This document shows, piece after piece, positions 8,351-18,110 of a DNA stretch of 63,180 bases. Position 1 is the stretch's first letter, and every line of letters starts with the position of its first letter. The stretch comes from an uncultured Ruminococcus sp. (GTDB lineage: Bacteria > Bacillota > Clostridia > Oscillospirales > CAG-272): contig CACWOQ010000003.1 of the NCBI GenBank assembly GCA_902762505.1, positions 1 to 63,180 on the forward strand. The letters run 5' to 3'. The position numbers and the translations under genes were made by a program. The notes under the pieces were generated by a model, which had not been told where the DNA came from, made no database searches, and saw only the letters and a program-made list of their open reading frames with translations.

Positions 8351-10093
8351 ATGATAAGAAAACTTTCACATTACATAGGCGAATACAAGGGGATAACCGT
8401 ACTGACGCCGGTGCTCATGGTGCTCGAGGTCGTGTTCGAGGTGTTCATCCCCTATCTTATGGGCCATATAATCGACGACGGCATAAAAGCGGGAGATATG
8501 GGCTACGTCGTCCGTACGGGGCTTTTGATGATGCTCATGGCGCTTTTGTCGCTTTTGTTCGGAGCGTCCGGCGCGATTCTCGCGTGCAAAGCCTCCGCCG
8601 GATTTGAAAAGAACCTGCGCCGCGGACTTATGGACAAGGTGCAGAAATTCTCGTTTGCAAACGTTGACAGATTCTCCACCGCCAGCCTCGTCACGAGAAT
8701 GACGACGGACGTGTCGAACGTGCAGATGGCGTTTCAGATGATGATACGCATCTGCTTCCGCGCGCCGATAATGCTCGTTTCCGCGCTCGTTATGGCTATG
8801 GTCACGAACAAACGCCTGTCGTTGCTGTTCGTGTTCGTCATACTTCTGCTCGGCGGTGCGCTGACGCTTATAGTCACACAGGCGTTCCCGAGATTCAGAT
8901 ACGTTTTTGAAAAGTACGACGGCGTGAACGCCGGCGTGCAGGAAAACCTCACGGGCATACGCGTCGTTAAGGCGTACGTGCGCGAGGAGCATGAAACGAA
9001 GAAATTCCACAAGGCTTCGGATTTTCTGTACAGACGCTTCGTCGACGCCGAGAAAATAGTGGCGCTGAACGGCCCGGTGATGAACCTCGCCATCTACGCG
9101 TGCATGACCGGCATATTCTGGTTCGGCGCGAACATAATCGTAAAATCCGGCGGTGTCGATATGCAGGTCGGTCAGCTCAGCACGTTCATGGTCTATACGA
9201 TGAACATACTGATGAACCTGATGATGATCTCCATGATATTCGTCATGATGACGATGGCTAAGACCTCGGGCGAGCGTATAGTCGAGGTGCTTGACGAGCA
9301 GATAGATCTGTCCGAGAAAAAAGACCCCGTAACGGACGTGAAGGACGGGGAGATAGTCTTCGATCACGTCAGCTTTTCATATTCAAAGAATAAAGACAAC
9401 CTCAACCTTGAGGATATAAACGTCACGATCCCGTCAGGCTCCGTCGTCGGCGTGATCGGCGGCACCGGTTCCGGAAAATCGTCGTTCGTTCAGCTTATAC
9501 CGAGACTGTACGACGTGACGGAGGGCTCCGTCAGAGTCGGCGGCGTGGACGTGCGCGACTATGAAATGCGCACCCTGCGCGACAAGGTCTCGATGGTCCT
9601 GCAGAAAAACGTTCTGTTCTACGGGACCGTGGCGGAAAACCTCCGCTGGGGCAACGAAAACGCGACGGAGGAGCAGATGAGGGCGGCTTGCGAGTCGGCT
9701 CAGATCAGGGAATTCGTCGAAAGCCTGCCGGACGGGTATAACAGCCACGTGGAGCAGGGCGGCACGAACTTCTCGGGAGGTCAGAAGCAGAGGCTCTGCA
9801 TCGCAAGGGCGCTTCTGAAGGAGCCGAAGGTGCTTATCCTCGACGACAGTACGAGCGCCGTCGACACAAAGACGGACGCCGCGATAAGAGCAGCGTTTCG
9901 CGAGTATATCCCGGACGTGACGAAGATTATAATCGCGCAGAGAATATCGAGCATATCTGGCGCCGATATGATAATAGTCCTCGACGAGGGCAGGATCAAC
10001 GGCATCGGCACGCACGAACAGCTGCTCGAGTGCAACGCGATCTACCGGGAGGTCTATGAATCTCAGATGAGAGGGGCTGATTTCGATGAGTGA
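8351..10093 (+). CDS. ABC exporter half-transporter, degenerate-site subunit
   Basis: 580 residues with six N-terminal membrane helices (about 15-310) and a nucleotide-binding domain. Walker A is GGTGSGKSS, the signature is FSGGQ, and Walker B reads LILDD, with Asp in place of the catalytic Glu. The switch loop reads IIAQR, with Gln in place of His. This Asp/Gln pattern marks the degenerate partner in heterodimeric exporters of the TM287/288 or LmrCD kind. It overlaps the next gene by 8 bases and must pair with it. The substrate is unknown (drug, lipid or peptide). No clear ribosome-binding site lies just before this ATG. Confidence 0.9.
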   Translation: MIRKLSHYIGEYKGITVLTPVLMVLEVVFEVFIPYLMGHIIDDGIKAGDMGYVVRTGLLMMLMALLSLLFGASGAILACKASAGFEKNLRRGLMDKVQKFSFANVDRFSTASLVTRMTTDVSNVQMAFQMMIRICFRAPIMLVSALVMAMVTNKRLSLLFVFVILLLGGALTLIVTQAFPRFRYVFEKYDGVNAGVQENLTGIRVVKAYVREEHETKKFHKASDFLYRRFVDAEKIVALNGPVMNLAIYACMTGIFWFGANIIVKSGGVDMQVGQLSTFMVYTMNILMNLMMISMIFVMMTMAKTSGERIVEVLDEQIDLSEKKDPVTDVKDGEIVFDHVSFSYSKNKDNLNLEDINVTIPSGSVVGVIGGTGSGKSSFVQLIPRLYDVTEGSVRVGGVDVRDYEMRTLRDKVSMVLQKNVLFYGTVAENLRWGNENATEEQMRAACESAQIREFVESLPDGYNSHVEQGGTNFSGGQKQRLCIARALLKEPKVLILDDSTSAVDTKTDAAIRAAFREYIPDVTKIIIAQRISSISGADMIIVLDEGRINGIGTHEQLLECNAIYREVYESQMRGADFDE

Positions 10094-11975
10094 TAACAGA
10101 GCAAAGAAAAGCAAAGCCCCGCTGAAAACGCTTGCGCGCACGCTCGGCTTCGTGATCAAAAACTACCCCGTGCACTGTATCGCCGTGCTCTTCTGCCTGA
10201 TAGTCACCACGGTAGTCACCGCGCGCGGCACGATGTTTACGAAGGAGCTTATAAACGATTATATCCAGCCGATGCTCGACGGAGAGCTGACTCAGGAAGC
10301 CGGCTTCGCCTCGCTCGGCGTAAAGATGATAATGATCGCGCTGACGTACGGCGCGGGCGTCCTTTCGACGTTTCTGTCAAACAGACTGATGGTGTACGTC
10401 ACGCAGGGAACGCTGAAGATCGTCCGCGATACGCTGTTCGAGCACATGGAAAAGCTGCCGATAAGCTATTTCGACAGAAACGAACGCGGCGATATCATGA
10501 GTATTTACACGAACGATACCGATACGCTTCGTCAGCTTATTTCTCAAAGCGTCCCGAATATGATATCGAACGTGGCGACGGTCGTGACCGTGCTGACGTC
10601 GATGATCATACTTTCACCGCTGCTCACGCTCACCGCGCTGATAGTCGTCGCCCTCGCCACGACCGTGACGCGGCTGTTAGCCGGCAAAAGCGCGGCGTAT
10701 TTCAGAAAAAGACAGCAGAACATAGGCGAGGTGAACGCGTTCGTCGAAGAGGCGGTCGAGGGTCAGCGCGTCGTAAAGGTCTTCACGCACGAGGACAAGA
10801 TCATGGAGACGTTCGATGAAAAGAACGAGCGTCTGTACGACAGCACGCGCCTTGCGAACGGGCTGGCTAACGTCGTAATGCCCATAATGGGCAACCTCGG
10901 ATATCTGAACTACGTAGTTGTAGCCGTCGTAGGCGGATATCTCGCCGTCTCCGGGACAGGGGGATTTTCCGTCGCCGCGCTCGTGCCGTTCTTGCAGTTC
11001 ACAAGACAGTTCAATATGCCGATCTCGCAGTTCTCACAGCAGCTCAACTCGATAATAATGGCTGTCGCCGGAGCGGAGAGGATATTCGCGCTGCTTGACG
11101 AGCCGGTCGAGGAAGACGAAGGATACGTAACGCTCGTAAACGCGCGCGAAAACGAAGACGGAACGCTCACGGAGTGCGAGGAGCACACGGGCGTCTGGGC
11201 GTGGAAGCATCCGCATTCGGCTGACGGCTCGGTCACGTATACGCGTCTGCGCGGAGACATAGTCTTTGAGCACGTCGACTTCGGTTATCTGCCCGGCAAA
11301 ACGGTCCTGCACGACATAAACCTGTACGCGAGACCCGGCGAGAAGATAGCGTTCGTCGGCGCGACGGGCGCCGGAAAGACGACGATAACGAATCTGATAA
11401 ACAGATTCTACGATATACAGAGCGGCAAGATCAGATACGACGGGATCAATATAGGAAAGATCAGAAAGGCGGACCTGCGCCGCTCGCTCGGAGTCGTTCT
11501 GCAGGACACGCATCTGTTCACGGGGACTGTCGCGGATAACATAAGATACGGCAAGCTCGACGCAACGGACGAGGAGGTCCACGCCGCCGCGAAGCTCGCG
11601 GGAGCCGATTACTTCATATCGCATCTGCCGAAGGGCTACGACACGGAGATCACCGGAGACGGCGCGAATCTGTCGCAGGGTCAGCGTCAGCTTATAGCTA
11701 TAGCGCGCGCCGCCGTCGCCGACCCGCCGGTGCTGATACTCGACGAGGCGACGTCCTCGATCGACACGAGGACCGAGGCGATCGTACAGCGCGGTATGGA
11801 CAGCCTGATGGAGGGGAGGACAGTGTTCGTCATAGCGCACAGGCTTTCCACCGTAAAGAACAGCTCCGTAATAATGGTGCTTTCGGACGGCAGGATAATC
11901 GAGCGCGGAAGCCACGAATCCCTGCTTGAAGACAAAGGCGTTTATTACACCCTGTACACGGGAAACAAAAAGTAA
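10086..11975 (+). CDS. ABC exporter half-transporter, catalytic subunit
   Basis: 629 residues, translationally coupled to the preceding gene (overlap ATGAGTGA). It has six membrane helices and a nucleotide-binding domain with Walker A GATGAGKTT, signature LSQGQ, Walker B LILDE and switch loop IAHR. The catalytic Glu and His missing from the partner are therefore present here, while the signature is the variant one. Between the membrane domain and the ATPase there is a ~45-residue insert (about 345-390) rich in charged and Trp residues (GVWAWKHPH), which accounts for the greater length. It probably forms an asymmetric heterodimer with the upstream product. Confidence 0.92.
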   Translation: MSDNRAKKSKAPLKTLARTLGFVIKNYPVHCIAVLFCLIVTTVVTARGTMFTKELINDYIQPMLDGELTQEAGFASLGVKMIMIALTYGAGVLSTFLSNRLMVYVTQGTLKIVRDTLFEHMEKLPISYFDRNERGDIMSIYTNDTDTLRQLISQSVPNMISNVATVVTVLTSMIILSPLLTLTALIVVALATTVTRLLAGKSAAYFRKRQQNIGEVNAFVEEAVEGQRVVKVFTHEDKIMETFDEKNERLYDSTRLANGLANVVMPIMGNLGYLNYVVVAVVGGYLAVSGTGGFSVAALVPFLQFTRQFNMPISQFSQQLNSIIMAVAGAERIFALLDEPVEEDEGYVTLVNARENEDGTLTECEEHTGVWAWKHPHSADGSVTYTRLRGDIVFEHVDFGYLPGKTVLHDINLYARPGEKIAFVGATGAGKTTITNLINRFYDIQSGKIRYDGINIGKIRKADLRRSLGVVLQDTHLFTGTVADNIRYGKLDATDEEVHAAAKLAGADYFISHLPKGYDTEITGDGANLSQGQRQLIAIARAAVADPPVLILDEATSSIDTRTEAIVQRGMDSLMEGRTVFVIAHRLSTVKNSSVIMVLSDGRIIERGSHESLLEDKGVYYTLYTGNKK

Positions 11976-11976
11976 G

Positions 11977-12014
11977 AAAAAGCGCGGAGCCGCATCACAC
12001 AGCTCCGCGCTTTT
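11977..12014. terminator. Bidirectional terminator between convergent genes
   Basis: AAGCGCGGAGC and GCTCCGCGCTT pair around an 11-base loop, with an A-run before and TTTT after, so the hairpin can end transcription from both sides (the ABC exporter on plus, the glycosidase-like gene on minus). Confidence 0.9.
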
Positions 12015-12023
12015 GTTCCGGTT

Positions 12024-14999
12024 TTATTTTTTCTTTTTCAGAATTATTATTGCCGCGATCCCGGCTGCTATGACGATGCCGGAGACGATCGCCGCGATAA
12101 CGGCGGCGGTGTTCGGTTTTTTCGGTTCGTCGCCGCTGTCATCCGTTACCGCGGGCTCGGTGCCGGGCTCGTCGGTCTGAGTATCGGGCTCGGTGCCGGG
12201 CTCATCCTCCGTGACGGTGTCTGTGTCGGTCGTATCGGAGGGGACGGATTCCGTCTTTCTCAGGTATTTATACTCATACTCGACGTTTTTTCCGATCTCC
12301 GGCGCCACAAACGGTTTGAGCGCAAGACCGTATTCGTCAAGCATTTTCTTCATGGCGTAGTCAAGCTGAGACTGCGTGGCAAGCGCGTCGCTTGCAAGCG
12401 TTCTGACGGCTTTCACCGAATCGGAGCTTTCGTCGCCTCCGGCTTTTACGTATTCCGCGATCATCGCCTCAGCCTCGGCGGTATCCTTGACGGGCTCGCC
12501 GTAGACCTCGATCTCGCGGAGCTGGAGCATATATCCGTCCGCGGGCGTGCTGCGGAGCTTCGTTCCGGTGAATTTTACGTATCTGCCTTTGACGGGCGCG
12601 TCAAGAGTGAGATCAAAGCCGTCGCCCTCGTCGGGGCTGTTCTTCTGCTCGGAGACCTTGTTCCAGTTTGAGCCGTCCTCCGATATCGCTATGTTGAAAT
12701 CGACCGGCCAACAGCCGTTTCTCAGCACGTTCACGCGGCTTACGTTGAAGAAATCTCCGAGGTCTATTATCGCGTATTCGGTGGAGTTCGGGTTGTCCGG
12801 GTGGATCTTGACGTTCGATGTCCAGCCCTTGTCCGTCCCGTCAACGAGGAATTCCGGGTGCCAGCCCCATACGCGGTAACTGTCCGATTCGGGATAGGAC
12901 GAAACCGTAACGGGCTTGTTTTTGGCTATGTTCGAGTCTTTTTTGTACTTTATTTCATAAGTTCCGCGCTCTGCGGGGGCGGTGTACTCGTCGATGCGCT
13001 CGGGCGAGGGGATCGACCCGTCGTCGTTGTAGATCTCGATCTCGCAAAGCTCGCTCTTCTTTTTGTTCGCGTCGGTTATCTCTATCTTTACGTATCTTGC
13101 TGCCGTTTTGCCGAGCAAAAGCGACGGAACGGTCTTTTCCTTTATTTCAAAGTTTTCCGCTTCTGCGGCAAGCTCCCAGCTCTCACCGTCGGCGGAGGTG
13201 TAAACGGAAAACGCTTTCGGGAAGCATTCGCCGTAGCTGTCATCGGAGCCGGCGGGATAAAGGTCGATGCGGTTGAATTCACGGACGTCCTTCAGATCAA
13301 CGGTCACGTATCCGAGCCCGTCCTTGCTTCTCGACTGCCAGCCGTTTGACGAGCCGGAGGAGAATCTCTGACCGTCGTTCAGGTTGTCCATGTACCAGCT
13401 TCCCGCTCCGGCGGAGCTGTCGGCTGTGATCTGCGCGTATTTGCAGAGGTTTTCACCCTCTCCGGGGACCGGCTCGCCGAGACCTCTGTCGTATCCCTCG
13501 GGCAGTGCGAAGATGTACGCGCCGCCGGCTTCGAATTCGAGAGTCACGACGCCGTCCTGCATCTCTACCGGGTAAAGCTTTCCGTCGTCATACGACAGAT
13601 ATTCCAGCGATTTTATGTCTTCGGCGAACACGAGCGACACCGTCTTTTTGCCGGAGAAATTGTTGTTTACCGCCATGCAGTAGTTTCTGCCGCTTATTCT
13701 GTCGCGCAGGTAGGAAACGGTGATATCCTGACTTGACGATTTGGAGCGGACGAAGAAGTCGCCCGGGATCGTTTTAACGGAGCTTCCCGCGGGATCCCTG
13801 CTCACGTATACCTCGAGCGCGTCGCATCTGGCGAGCGTTTTTCCTACCGTGTGGACCTTTGCGTCAAGCTCGCAGATGAATTCGTATTTAGGGTTCGGCT
13901 TGCCGTCGACGGAGATTATACCGTCCTCGAACGGCTCACTCCTGTCATGCGGGGTGAACCACGTGAAGTAGGAAAGCTGCTTGATGCCGAACGCAAGCGC
14001 CATATTGATCTCGTAAAGCGTCTCGGCGCGGGTAAGAGACCTGTAGGCTCCGGGAATGCAGACGGACTGTATGTAAGTACCCGTTTTCACGTTGTTCTGC
14101 AAGCCCACGCGGCGCACCGCGTCTATATTCGTGAGAAATCCGCCGCGGTTGAAGGAGCCCTTCGCCACGCCGAACGGATAAAGGTCGTACATCAGGTAAT
14201 CCTGCGGATATCCCGCGGCTTCGCAGAGCCTCAGCCAGTCGTTCATCTGACTCATATATACCTTCGGCGACGGATACGCGGCGTAAGGCAGGAAATTCAG
14301 ATGCATATAGGAGGCGGGGTCCGCTTCCTTCAAAGACTTGTAGGCGTCGATGAAATCGTTCGGATTGTACGGCTCGTCAAGCATATAGTAGCCGTTCGCG
14401 CCGGGTACGTTTTTGTATTCTTCAACTATGCTTTTGATCCTGCTGTCCCTCATCGAAAGCAGGTTGCCGCCGAGGCGGCTGTCGCCTATGCAGGTGTGGA
14501 TGCCGTGCTTGTACGCAAGCTCGGTCATTTTAAGCATTACGGCTTTTTTGCCGGAGTTGTCACCGGCGGAAAGCTGCCAGGTGATGCCGGCGTCTTCCAT
14601 ATACTGATACTGTTCGTCAGTCAGGTATTCCTCCGTGGGCGGCCAGAATATGGAGATCATTATATCGTCGTCAAAGCCGTATTCCGACGCAACGACGAAA
14701 ATCTCAGCTTCAAGCGAACCGCCGTCGAAGGACGCGGTCACAACGGTCCTGCCGACAGATACGCCGGTCACGGCGCCGTCCCCGTCGACCGTGGCGATCT
14801 TTTCGTCGCCCGACGACCATTTTACGTTTTCCGCGTTTTTGACGGTGAGCGGATAAGTTTCGCCCACAACAAGCTCAAGAGCGCTTTTGTTCATGGATGC
14901 ACTTCCTTTTCCGGATGCCGATGCGTGCAGCGCCGGCGTGATCATAAACAGCAGTATCAACAGAGCGGATACCGCGGCGTACGTTATTCGTTTTTTCAT
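12024..14999 (-). CDS. Large surface protein: Ig-like (BIG2), glycosidase-like barrel and two F5/8 type C domains
   Basis: 991 residues. A signal peptide is followed by a BIG2-type domain (about 33-108; LVVGETYPLTV, DGAVTGVSVGRTVVTA), then a ~340-residue TIM-barrel-like segment (about 110-450) with GYYMLDEPYNPNDF and SYFTWFTP. It resembles glycoside hydrolases, but I cannot assign a family or its acid/base pair. Two discoidin/CBM32-like domains follow (about 515-665 and 690-850), with the typical VTVDLKDVREFNRIDLYP and RYVKFTG patterns. Next are a short helical FIVAR-like stretch, a Thr/Asp/Glu linker, KPNTA, a membrane helix and a KKKK tail. It is probably anchored on the outer surface and acts on host or plant glycans. 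It is a single gene with its own promoter and a shared terminator. Confidence 0.82.
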   Translation of the reverse strand: MKKRITYAAVSALLILLFMITPALHASASGKGSASMNKSALELVVGETYPLTVKNAENVKWSSGDEKIATVDGDGAVTGVSVGRTVVTASFDGGSLEAEIFVVASEYGFDDDIMISIFWPPTEEYLTDEQYQYMEDAGITWQLSAGDNSGKKAVMLKMTELAYKHGIHTCIGDSRLGGNLLSMRDSRIKSIVEEYKNVPGANGYYMLDEPYNPNDFIDAYKSLKEADPASYMHLNFLPYAAYPSPKVYMSQMNDWLRLCEAAGYPQDYLMYDLYPFGVAKGSFNRGGFLTNIDAVRRVGLQNNVKTGTYIQSVCIPGAYRSLTRAETLYEINMALAFGIKQLSYFTWFTPHDRSEPFEDGIISVDGKPNPKYEFICELDAKVHTVGKTLARCDALEVYVSRDPAGSSVKTIPGDFFVRSKSSSQDITVSYLRDRISGRNYCMAVNNNFSGKKTVSLVFAEDIKSLEYLSYDDGKLYPVEMQDGVVTLEFEAGGAYIFALPEGYDRGLGEPVPGEGENLCKYAQITADSSAGAGSWYMDNLNDGQRFSSGSSNGWQSRSKDGLGYVTVDLKDVREFNRIDLYPAGSDDSYGECFPKAFSVYTSADGESWELAAEAENFEIKEKTVPSLLLGKTAARYVKIEITDANKKKSELCEIEIYNDDGSIPSPERIDEYTAPAERGTYEIKYKKDSNIAKNKPVTVSSYPESDSYRVWGWHPEFLVDGTDKGWTSNVKIHPDNPNSTEYAIIDLGDFFNVSRVNVLRNGCWPVDFNIAISEDGSNWNKVSEQKNSPDEGDGFDLTLDAPVKGRYVKFTGTKLRSTPADGYMLQLREIEVYGEPVKDTAEAEAMIAEYVKAGGDESSDSVKAVRTLASDALATQSQLDYAMKKMLDEYGLALKPFVAPEIGKNVEYEYKYLRKTESVPSDTTDTDTVTEDEPGTEPDTQTDEPGTEPAVTDDSGDEPKKPNTAAVIAAIVSGIVIAAGIAAIIILKKKK

Positions 15000-15029
15000 T
15001 TTTAAATCGTCCTTTCAGGTCCTGTTATA

Positions 15030-15057
15030 ATTATATCATACGCTTTGCTTTTGTCAA
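15030..15057 (-). promoter_or_regulatory. Promoter of the glycosidase-like gene
   Basis: Read on the minus strand: TTGACA (15057-15052), 16-base spacer, TATAAT (15035-15030). An AGGA ribosome site follows just before the ATG at 14999. Confidence 0.8.
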
Positions 15058-15111
15058 CAGGGTTTTTTGTTAAAATATCACGAAATAAAAGAAAAAGTGA
15101 CTTGTTTGATA

Positions 15112-15140
15112 TTGATTTTTTATCAGTTATATGGTATCTT
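15112..15140 (+). promoter_or_regulatory. Probable promoter of the glycerol operon
   Basis: TTGATT (15112-15117), 17-base spacer, TATCTT (15135-15140) in AT-rich DNA. This is a weaker match than other promoters here and could need an activator. If correct, the upstream in-frame ATG at 15131 is not transcribed, which supports ATG 15176 for glpK. Confidence 0.45.
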
Positions 15141-15175
15141 ATATGATAGATATTTACGGAAAGGCGGTGCCCCGC

Positions 15176-16684
15176 ATGACGGAAAAGAAATATATCATAG
15201 CGATGGATCAGGGTACTACGAGCTCCCGCGCCGTACTGTTCGACAAGAACGGGAATATAGTGAGTATGGTGCAGAAGGAATTCAGACAGATCTTCCCGAA
15301 GCCCGGCTGGGTCGAGCATGACCCGATGGAGATCTGGTCTACTCAGATGGGAGTCACCATGGAGGCGATGCAGCGCATAGACGCGCGCGCCGAGGAAATA
15401 GCGGCGATAGGGATAACAAATCAGCGTGAAACGACGGTGGTATGGGACGCCGCGACCGGAAGACCGGTCTGCAACGCGATAGTGTGGCAATGCCGGCGCA
15501 CGTCGGATATGATAGAAAAAATGAAGGCGGACGGCTTGTCGGAATACGTAAGGGAAACGACGGGACTTCTGCCGGACGCGTACTTTTCCGCGTCTAAGCT
15601 CTGCTGGATACTCGACAACGTGAAGGGCGCGCGGGAAAAGGCGGAGGAGGGAAGACTGAGATTCGGCACCGTTGACAGCTGGCTTCTGTGGAACCTCACG
15701 GACGGAGCCGTCCACGCGACCGATATGACGAACGCTTCGCGCACCATGCTGTTCGATATAAGGAACCTCTGCTGGGATAAGAAGCTTTTGTCTTATTTCC
15801 GCATACCGGAGAGTATGCTGCCGCAGGTCAGACCGTCGTCCTGCGTGTTCGGTTACACGGGAAAATTCGGCGGCGACATACCGGTCTGCGGCGTAGCGGG
15901 CGACCAGCAGGCGGCGCTGTTCGGACAGTGCGGCTTTGATCCGGGCGACGTGAAGAGCACGTACGGCACGGGCGGCTTCATGCTCATGAACACGGGTACG
16001 GACGCGGTGAGATCGGAAAAGGGACTTATTACGACTATTGCGGCGTCGTCCGACGGGTCGGTGAGATACGCGCTTGAAGGAAGCGTTTTCGTCGCCGGAG
16101 CGGCGATACAGTGGCTGCGCGACGGGCTCCGTATGCTCAGAAGCAGCAAGCAGTCGGAGGAATACTGCCGCGCCGTCGACGATTCGGACGGCGTATACGT
16201 CGTGCCGGCGTTTTCCGGGCTCGGAGCGCCGTACTGGGAGCAATACGCGAGAGGGACGATAGTCGGCCTTACGCGCGGGGTGACAAAGGAGCATTTCGTC
16301 CGCGCCACGGTAGAGTCGCTTGCGTATCAGACGAACGACGTGATAAAGGCGATGAAGGACGACTCGGACCTGTCGATCGGCTCGCTCAAGGTCGACGGCG
16401 GCGCGTCCGCAAACGATTTTCTGATGCAGTTCCAGTCCGATATATCGAACGTGAACATACAGCGTCCGAGCTGTGTTGAGACGACGGCGCTCGGCGCCGC
16501 GTATCTCGCGGGGCTTGCCGTCGGATACTGGAAGGATACGGACGAGATAAAGAGAAATTGGCGGTGCGAACGCGAATTCACGCCGCAGATAGATGAAAAA
16601 CAGAGAAAAAAACTGCTCGGAGGCTGGCGCCGCGCCGTAAAGTGCGCCGCGTTCTGGGCGAACGGAGAATGCGATGATGAATGA
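15176..16684 (+). CDS. glpK: Glycerol kinase
   Basis: 502 residues, the usual GlpK length. It opens with the family-typical [15 protein letters not shown] and carries [21 protein letters not shown] and the C-terminal VDGGAS(A)NDFLMQFQ region. It phosphorylates glycerol with ATP to sn-glycerol 3-phosphate in the cytoplasm. The start at 15176 is chosen because GGAAAGGCGG (15158-15167) precedes it by 8 bases and it matches the family N-terminus. It overlaps the next gene by 11 bases. It is first in an operon with two FAD oxidoreductases, a DUF1667 protein, an MFS transporter and a glycerophosphodiesterase. No glycerol facilitator gene (glpF) is present in the window. Confidence 0.96.
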   Translation: MTEKKYIIAMDQGTTSSRAVLFDKNGNIVSMVQKEFRQIFPKPGWVEHDPMEIWSTQMGVTMEAMQRIDARAEEIAAIGITNQRETTVVWDAATGRPVCNAIVWQCRRTSDMIEKMKADGLSEYVRETTGLLPDAYFSASKLCWILDNVKGAREKAEEGRLRFGTVDSWLLWNLTDGAVHATDMTNASRTMLFDIRNLCWDKKLLSYFRIPESMLPQVRPSSCVFGYTGKFGGDIPVCGVAGDQQAALFGQCGFDPGDVKSTYGTGGFMLMNTGTDAVRSEKGLITTIAASSDGSVRYALEGSVFVAGAAIQWLRDGLRMLRSSKQSEEYCRAVDDSDGVYVVPAFSGLGAPYWEQYARGTIVGLTRGVTKEHFVRATVESLAYQTNDVIKAMKDDSDLSIGSLKVDGGASANDFLMQFQSDISNVNIQRPSCVETTALGAAYLAGLAVGYWKDTDEIKRNWRCEREFTPQIDEKQRKKLLGGWRRAVKCAAFWANGECDDE

Positions 16685-18110
16685 CAACTTTGATTTTGAC
16701 GTCTGCGTCATAGGCGCGGGCGTCGTCGGATGCGCCGCCGCGATGATGCTCGGCAGATACGAGCTGTCGGTCTGCGTGGTCGAGCGGGCGGAGGACGTCT
16801 GCTCCGGAACGAGCAAGGCGAACAGCGCGATAGTCCACGCCGGCTACGACGCGAAGCCCGGCACGCTTAAAGCGAGGATGAACGTGCGCGGAGCCGCCAT
16901 GATACGCGAACTTTCGCGTACGCTCGATTTCAGCTATCGGGAAAACGGCTCGCTCGTGCTTTGCTTCGACGAAAAAGATATGCCGAAGCTGAACGAGCTT
17001 TACGAGCGCGGTATAAAGAACGGCGTGGAGGGCTTGCGGATCCTCACGGGCGAAGAGGTAAGACGTCTCGAGCCTGCGGTCTCCGATAAAGCCGTCGCCG
17101 CGCTGCTCGCGCCGACGGCGGGCATCGTCTGCCCGTTCGGCATGACCGTGGCGTTTGCGGAAAACGCCGCGGCAAACGGCGTAGAATTCCGCAGGCTCAC
17201 GACTGTCACGGGAGTGGAAAGACGCGGAGAGGGCTTTACCGTCAAAACCGACAGGGGCGATATCACGTCGCGCTTCATTGTCAACGCCGCCGGCGTATAT
17301 TCCGACGTGATACACAACATGATCTGTGAAAATAAGCTTCATATAACTCCGCGGCGCGGAGAATACGTCCTGCTCGACAAGCAGACCGGGGAGCTTGTGT
17401 CCCATACGGTGTTCCAGCTGCCCGGAGCGTACGGCAAGGGCGTGCTCGTCACGCCGACGGTACACGGCAACCTGCTCGTGGGACCGAGCGCGGAGGACTG
17501 CGGCGACCCGGAGGACACGGAGACGACAGCCGAAGGCACCGCCTCCGTAAAGCAGAGAGCGCTTTTGAGCGTGCCTTCCGTTCCGTACAACATGACGATA
17601 ACGGGCTTTGCCGGGCTTCGCGCGCACGAGGACGGGGACGATTTCATAATCGGCGAATCGGCGCCCGGCTTCTTCGACGCCGCGGGCATAGAATCCCCGG
17701 GACTTACGAGCGCGCCGGCGATAGGCGAATACATAGCGGAGCTGATCGCAAAGAAAGCGGACGCCCGCCCGCGTGAAAACGCCGTCACCGAAAGGCGCGG
17801 GATACCGCGCGTATCGGAGCTTCCGGCGGAGGAGAGGAGCAGACTCATAAAAGAGGATCCGGCGTACGGAGTGATCGTATGCAGATGCGAAAACGTGTCC
17901 GAGGGCGAGATCGTCGCCGCGATAAGACGGAACCCCGGCGCCGTCAGCCTTGACGGCGTGAAGCGCAGGGTCCGCCAGGGAATGGGAAGATGCCAGGCGG
18001 GCTTCTGTACCCCCGCCGCCGCGGCGATCCTTTCGAGGGAGCTCGGGATCCCGATGGAAGAAGTAAGAAAGAATATACCCGGCTCTGAGCTGATTAAGGA
18101 GAGGATATGA
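16674..18110 (+). CDS. FAD-dependent glycerol-3-phosphate dehydrogenase-like oxidoreductase with BFD-like [2Fe-2S] tail
   Basis: 478 residues. The N-terminal dinucleotide fold [14 protein letters not shown] is followed by a DAO-type FAD domain (to about 370) and a C-terminal BFD-like domain (about 395-460) with CRC and CQAGFC cysteines that can hold a [2Fe-2S] cluster. Placed directly after glpK, it most likely oxidises glycerol 3-phosphate to dihydroxyacetone phosphate under anaerobic conditions, as GlpA does. It is shorter than classic GlpA (about 540), so an L-2-hydroxyglutarate-oxidase-like specificity cannot be excluded. ATG 16674 and ATG 16677 are both possible starts. Its stop overlaps the next start (ATGA). 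Confidence 0.85.
   Translation: MMNDNFDFDVCVIGAGVVGCAAAMMLGRYELSVCVVERAEDVCSGTSKANSAIVHAGYDAKPGTLKARMNVRGAAMIRELSRTLDFSYRENGSLVLCFDEKDMPKLNELYERGIKNGVEGLRILTGEEVRRLEPAVSDKAVAALLAPTAGIVCPFGMTVAFAENAAANGVEFRRLTTVTGVERRGEGFTVKTDRGDITSRFIVNAAGVYSDVIHNMICENKLHITPRRGEYVLLDKQTGELVSHTVFQLPGAYGKGVLVTPTVHGNLLVGPSAEDCGDPEDTETTAEGTASVKQRALLSVPSVPYNMTITGFAGLRAHEDGDDFIIGESAPGFFDAAGIESPGLTSAPAIGEYIAELIAKKADARPRENAVTERRGIPRVSELPAEERSRLIKEDPAYGVIVCRCENVSEGEIVAAIRRNPGAVSLDGVKRRVRQGMGRCQAGFCTPAAAAILSRELGIPMEEVRKNIPGSELIKERI

Noticed and set aside
15002..16816. Long open frame on the minus strand opposite glpK (604 codons)
   Set aside because: It is Arg/His-rich, has no ribosome site or family pattern, and lies fully antisense to a clear glycerol kinase. 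It is open only because of GC-rich codon use.
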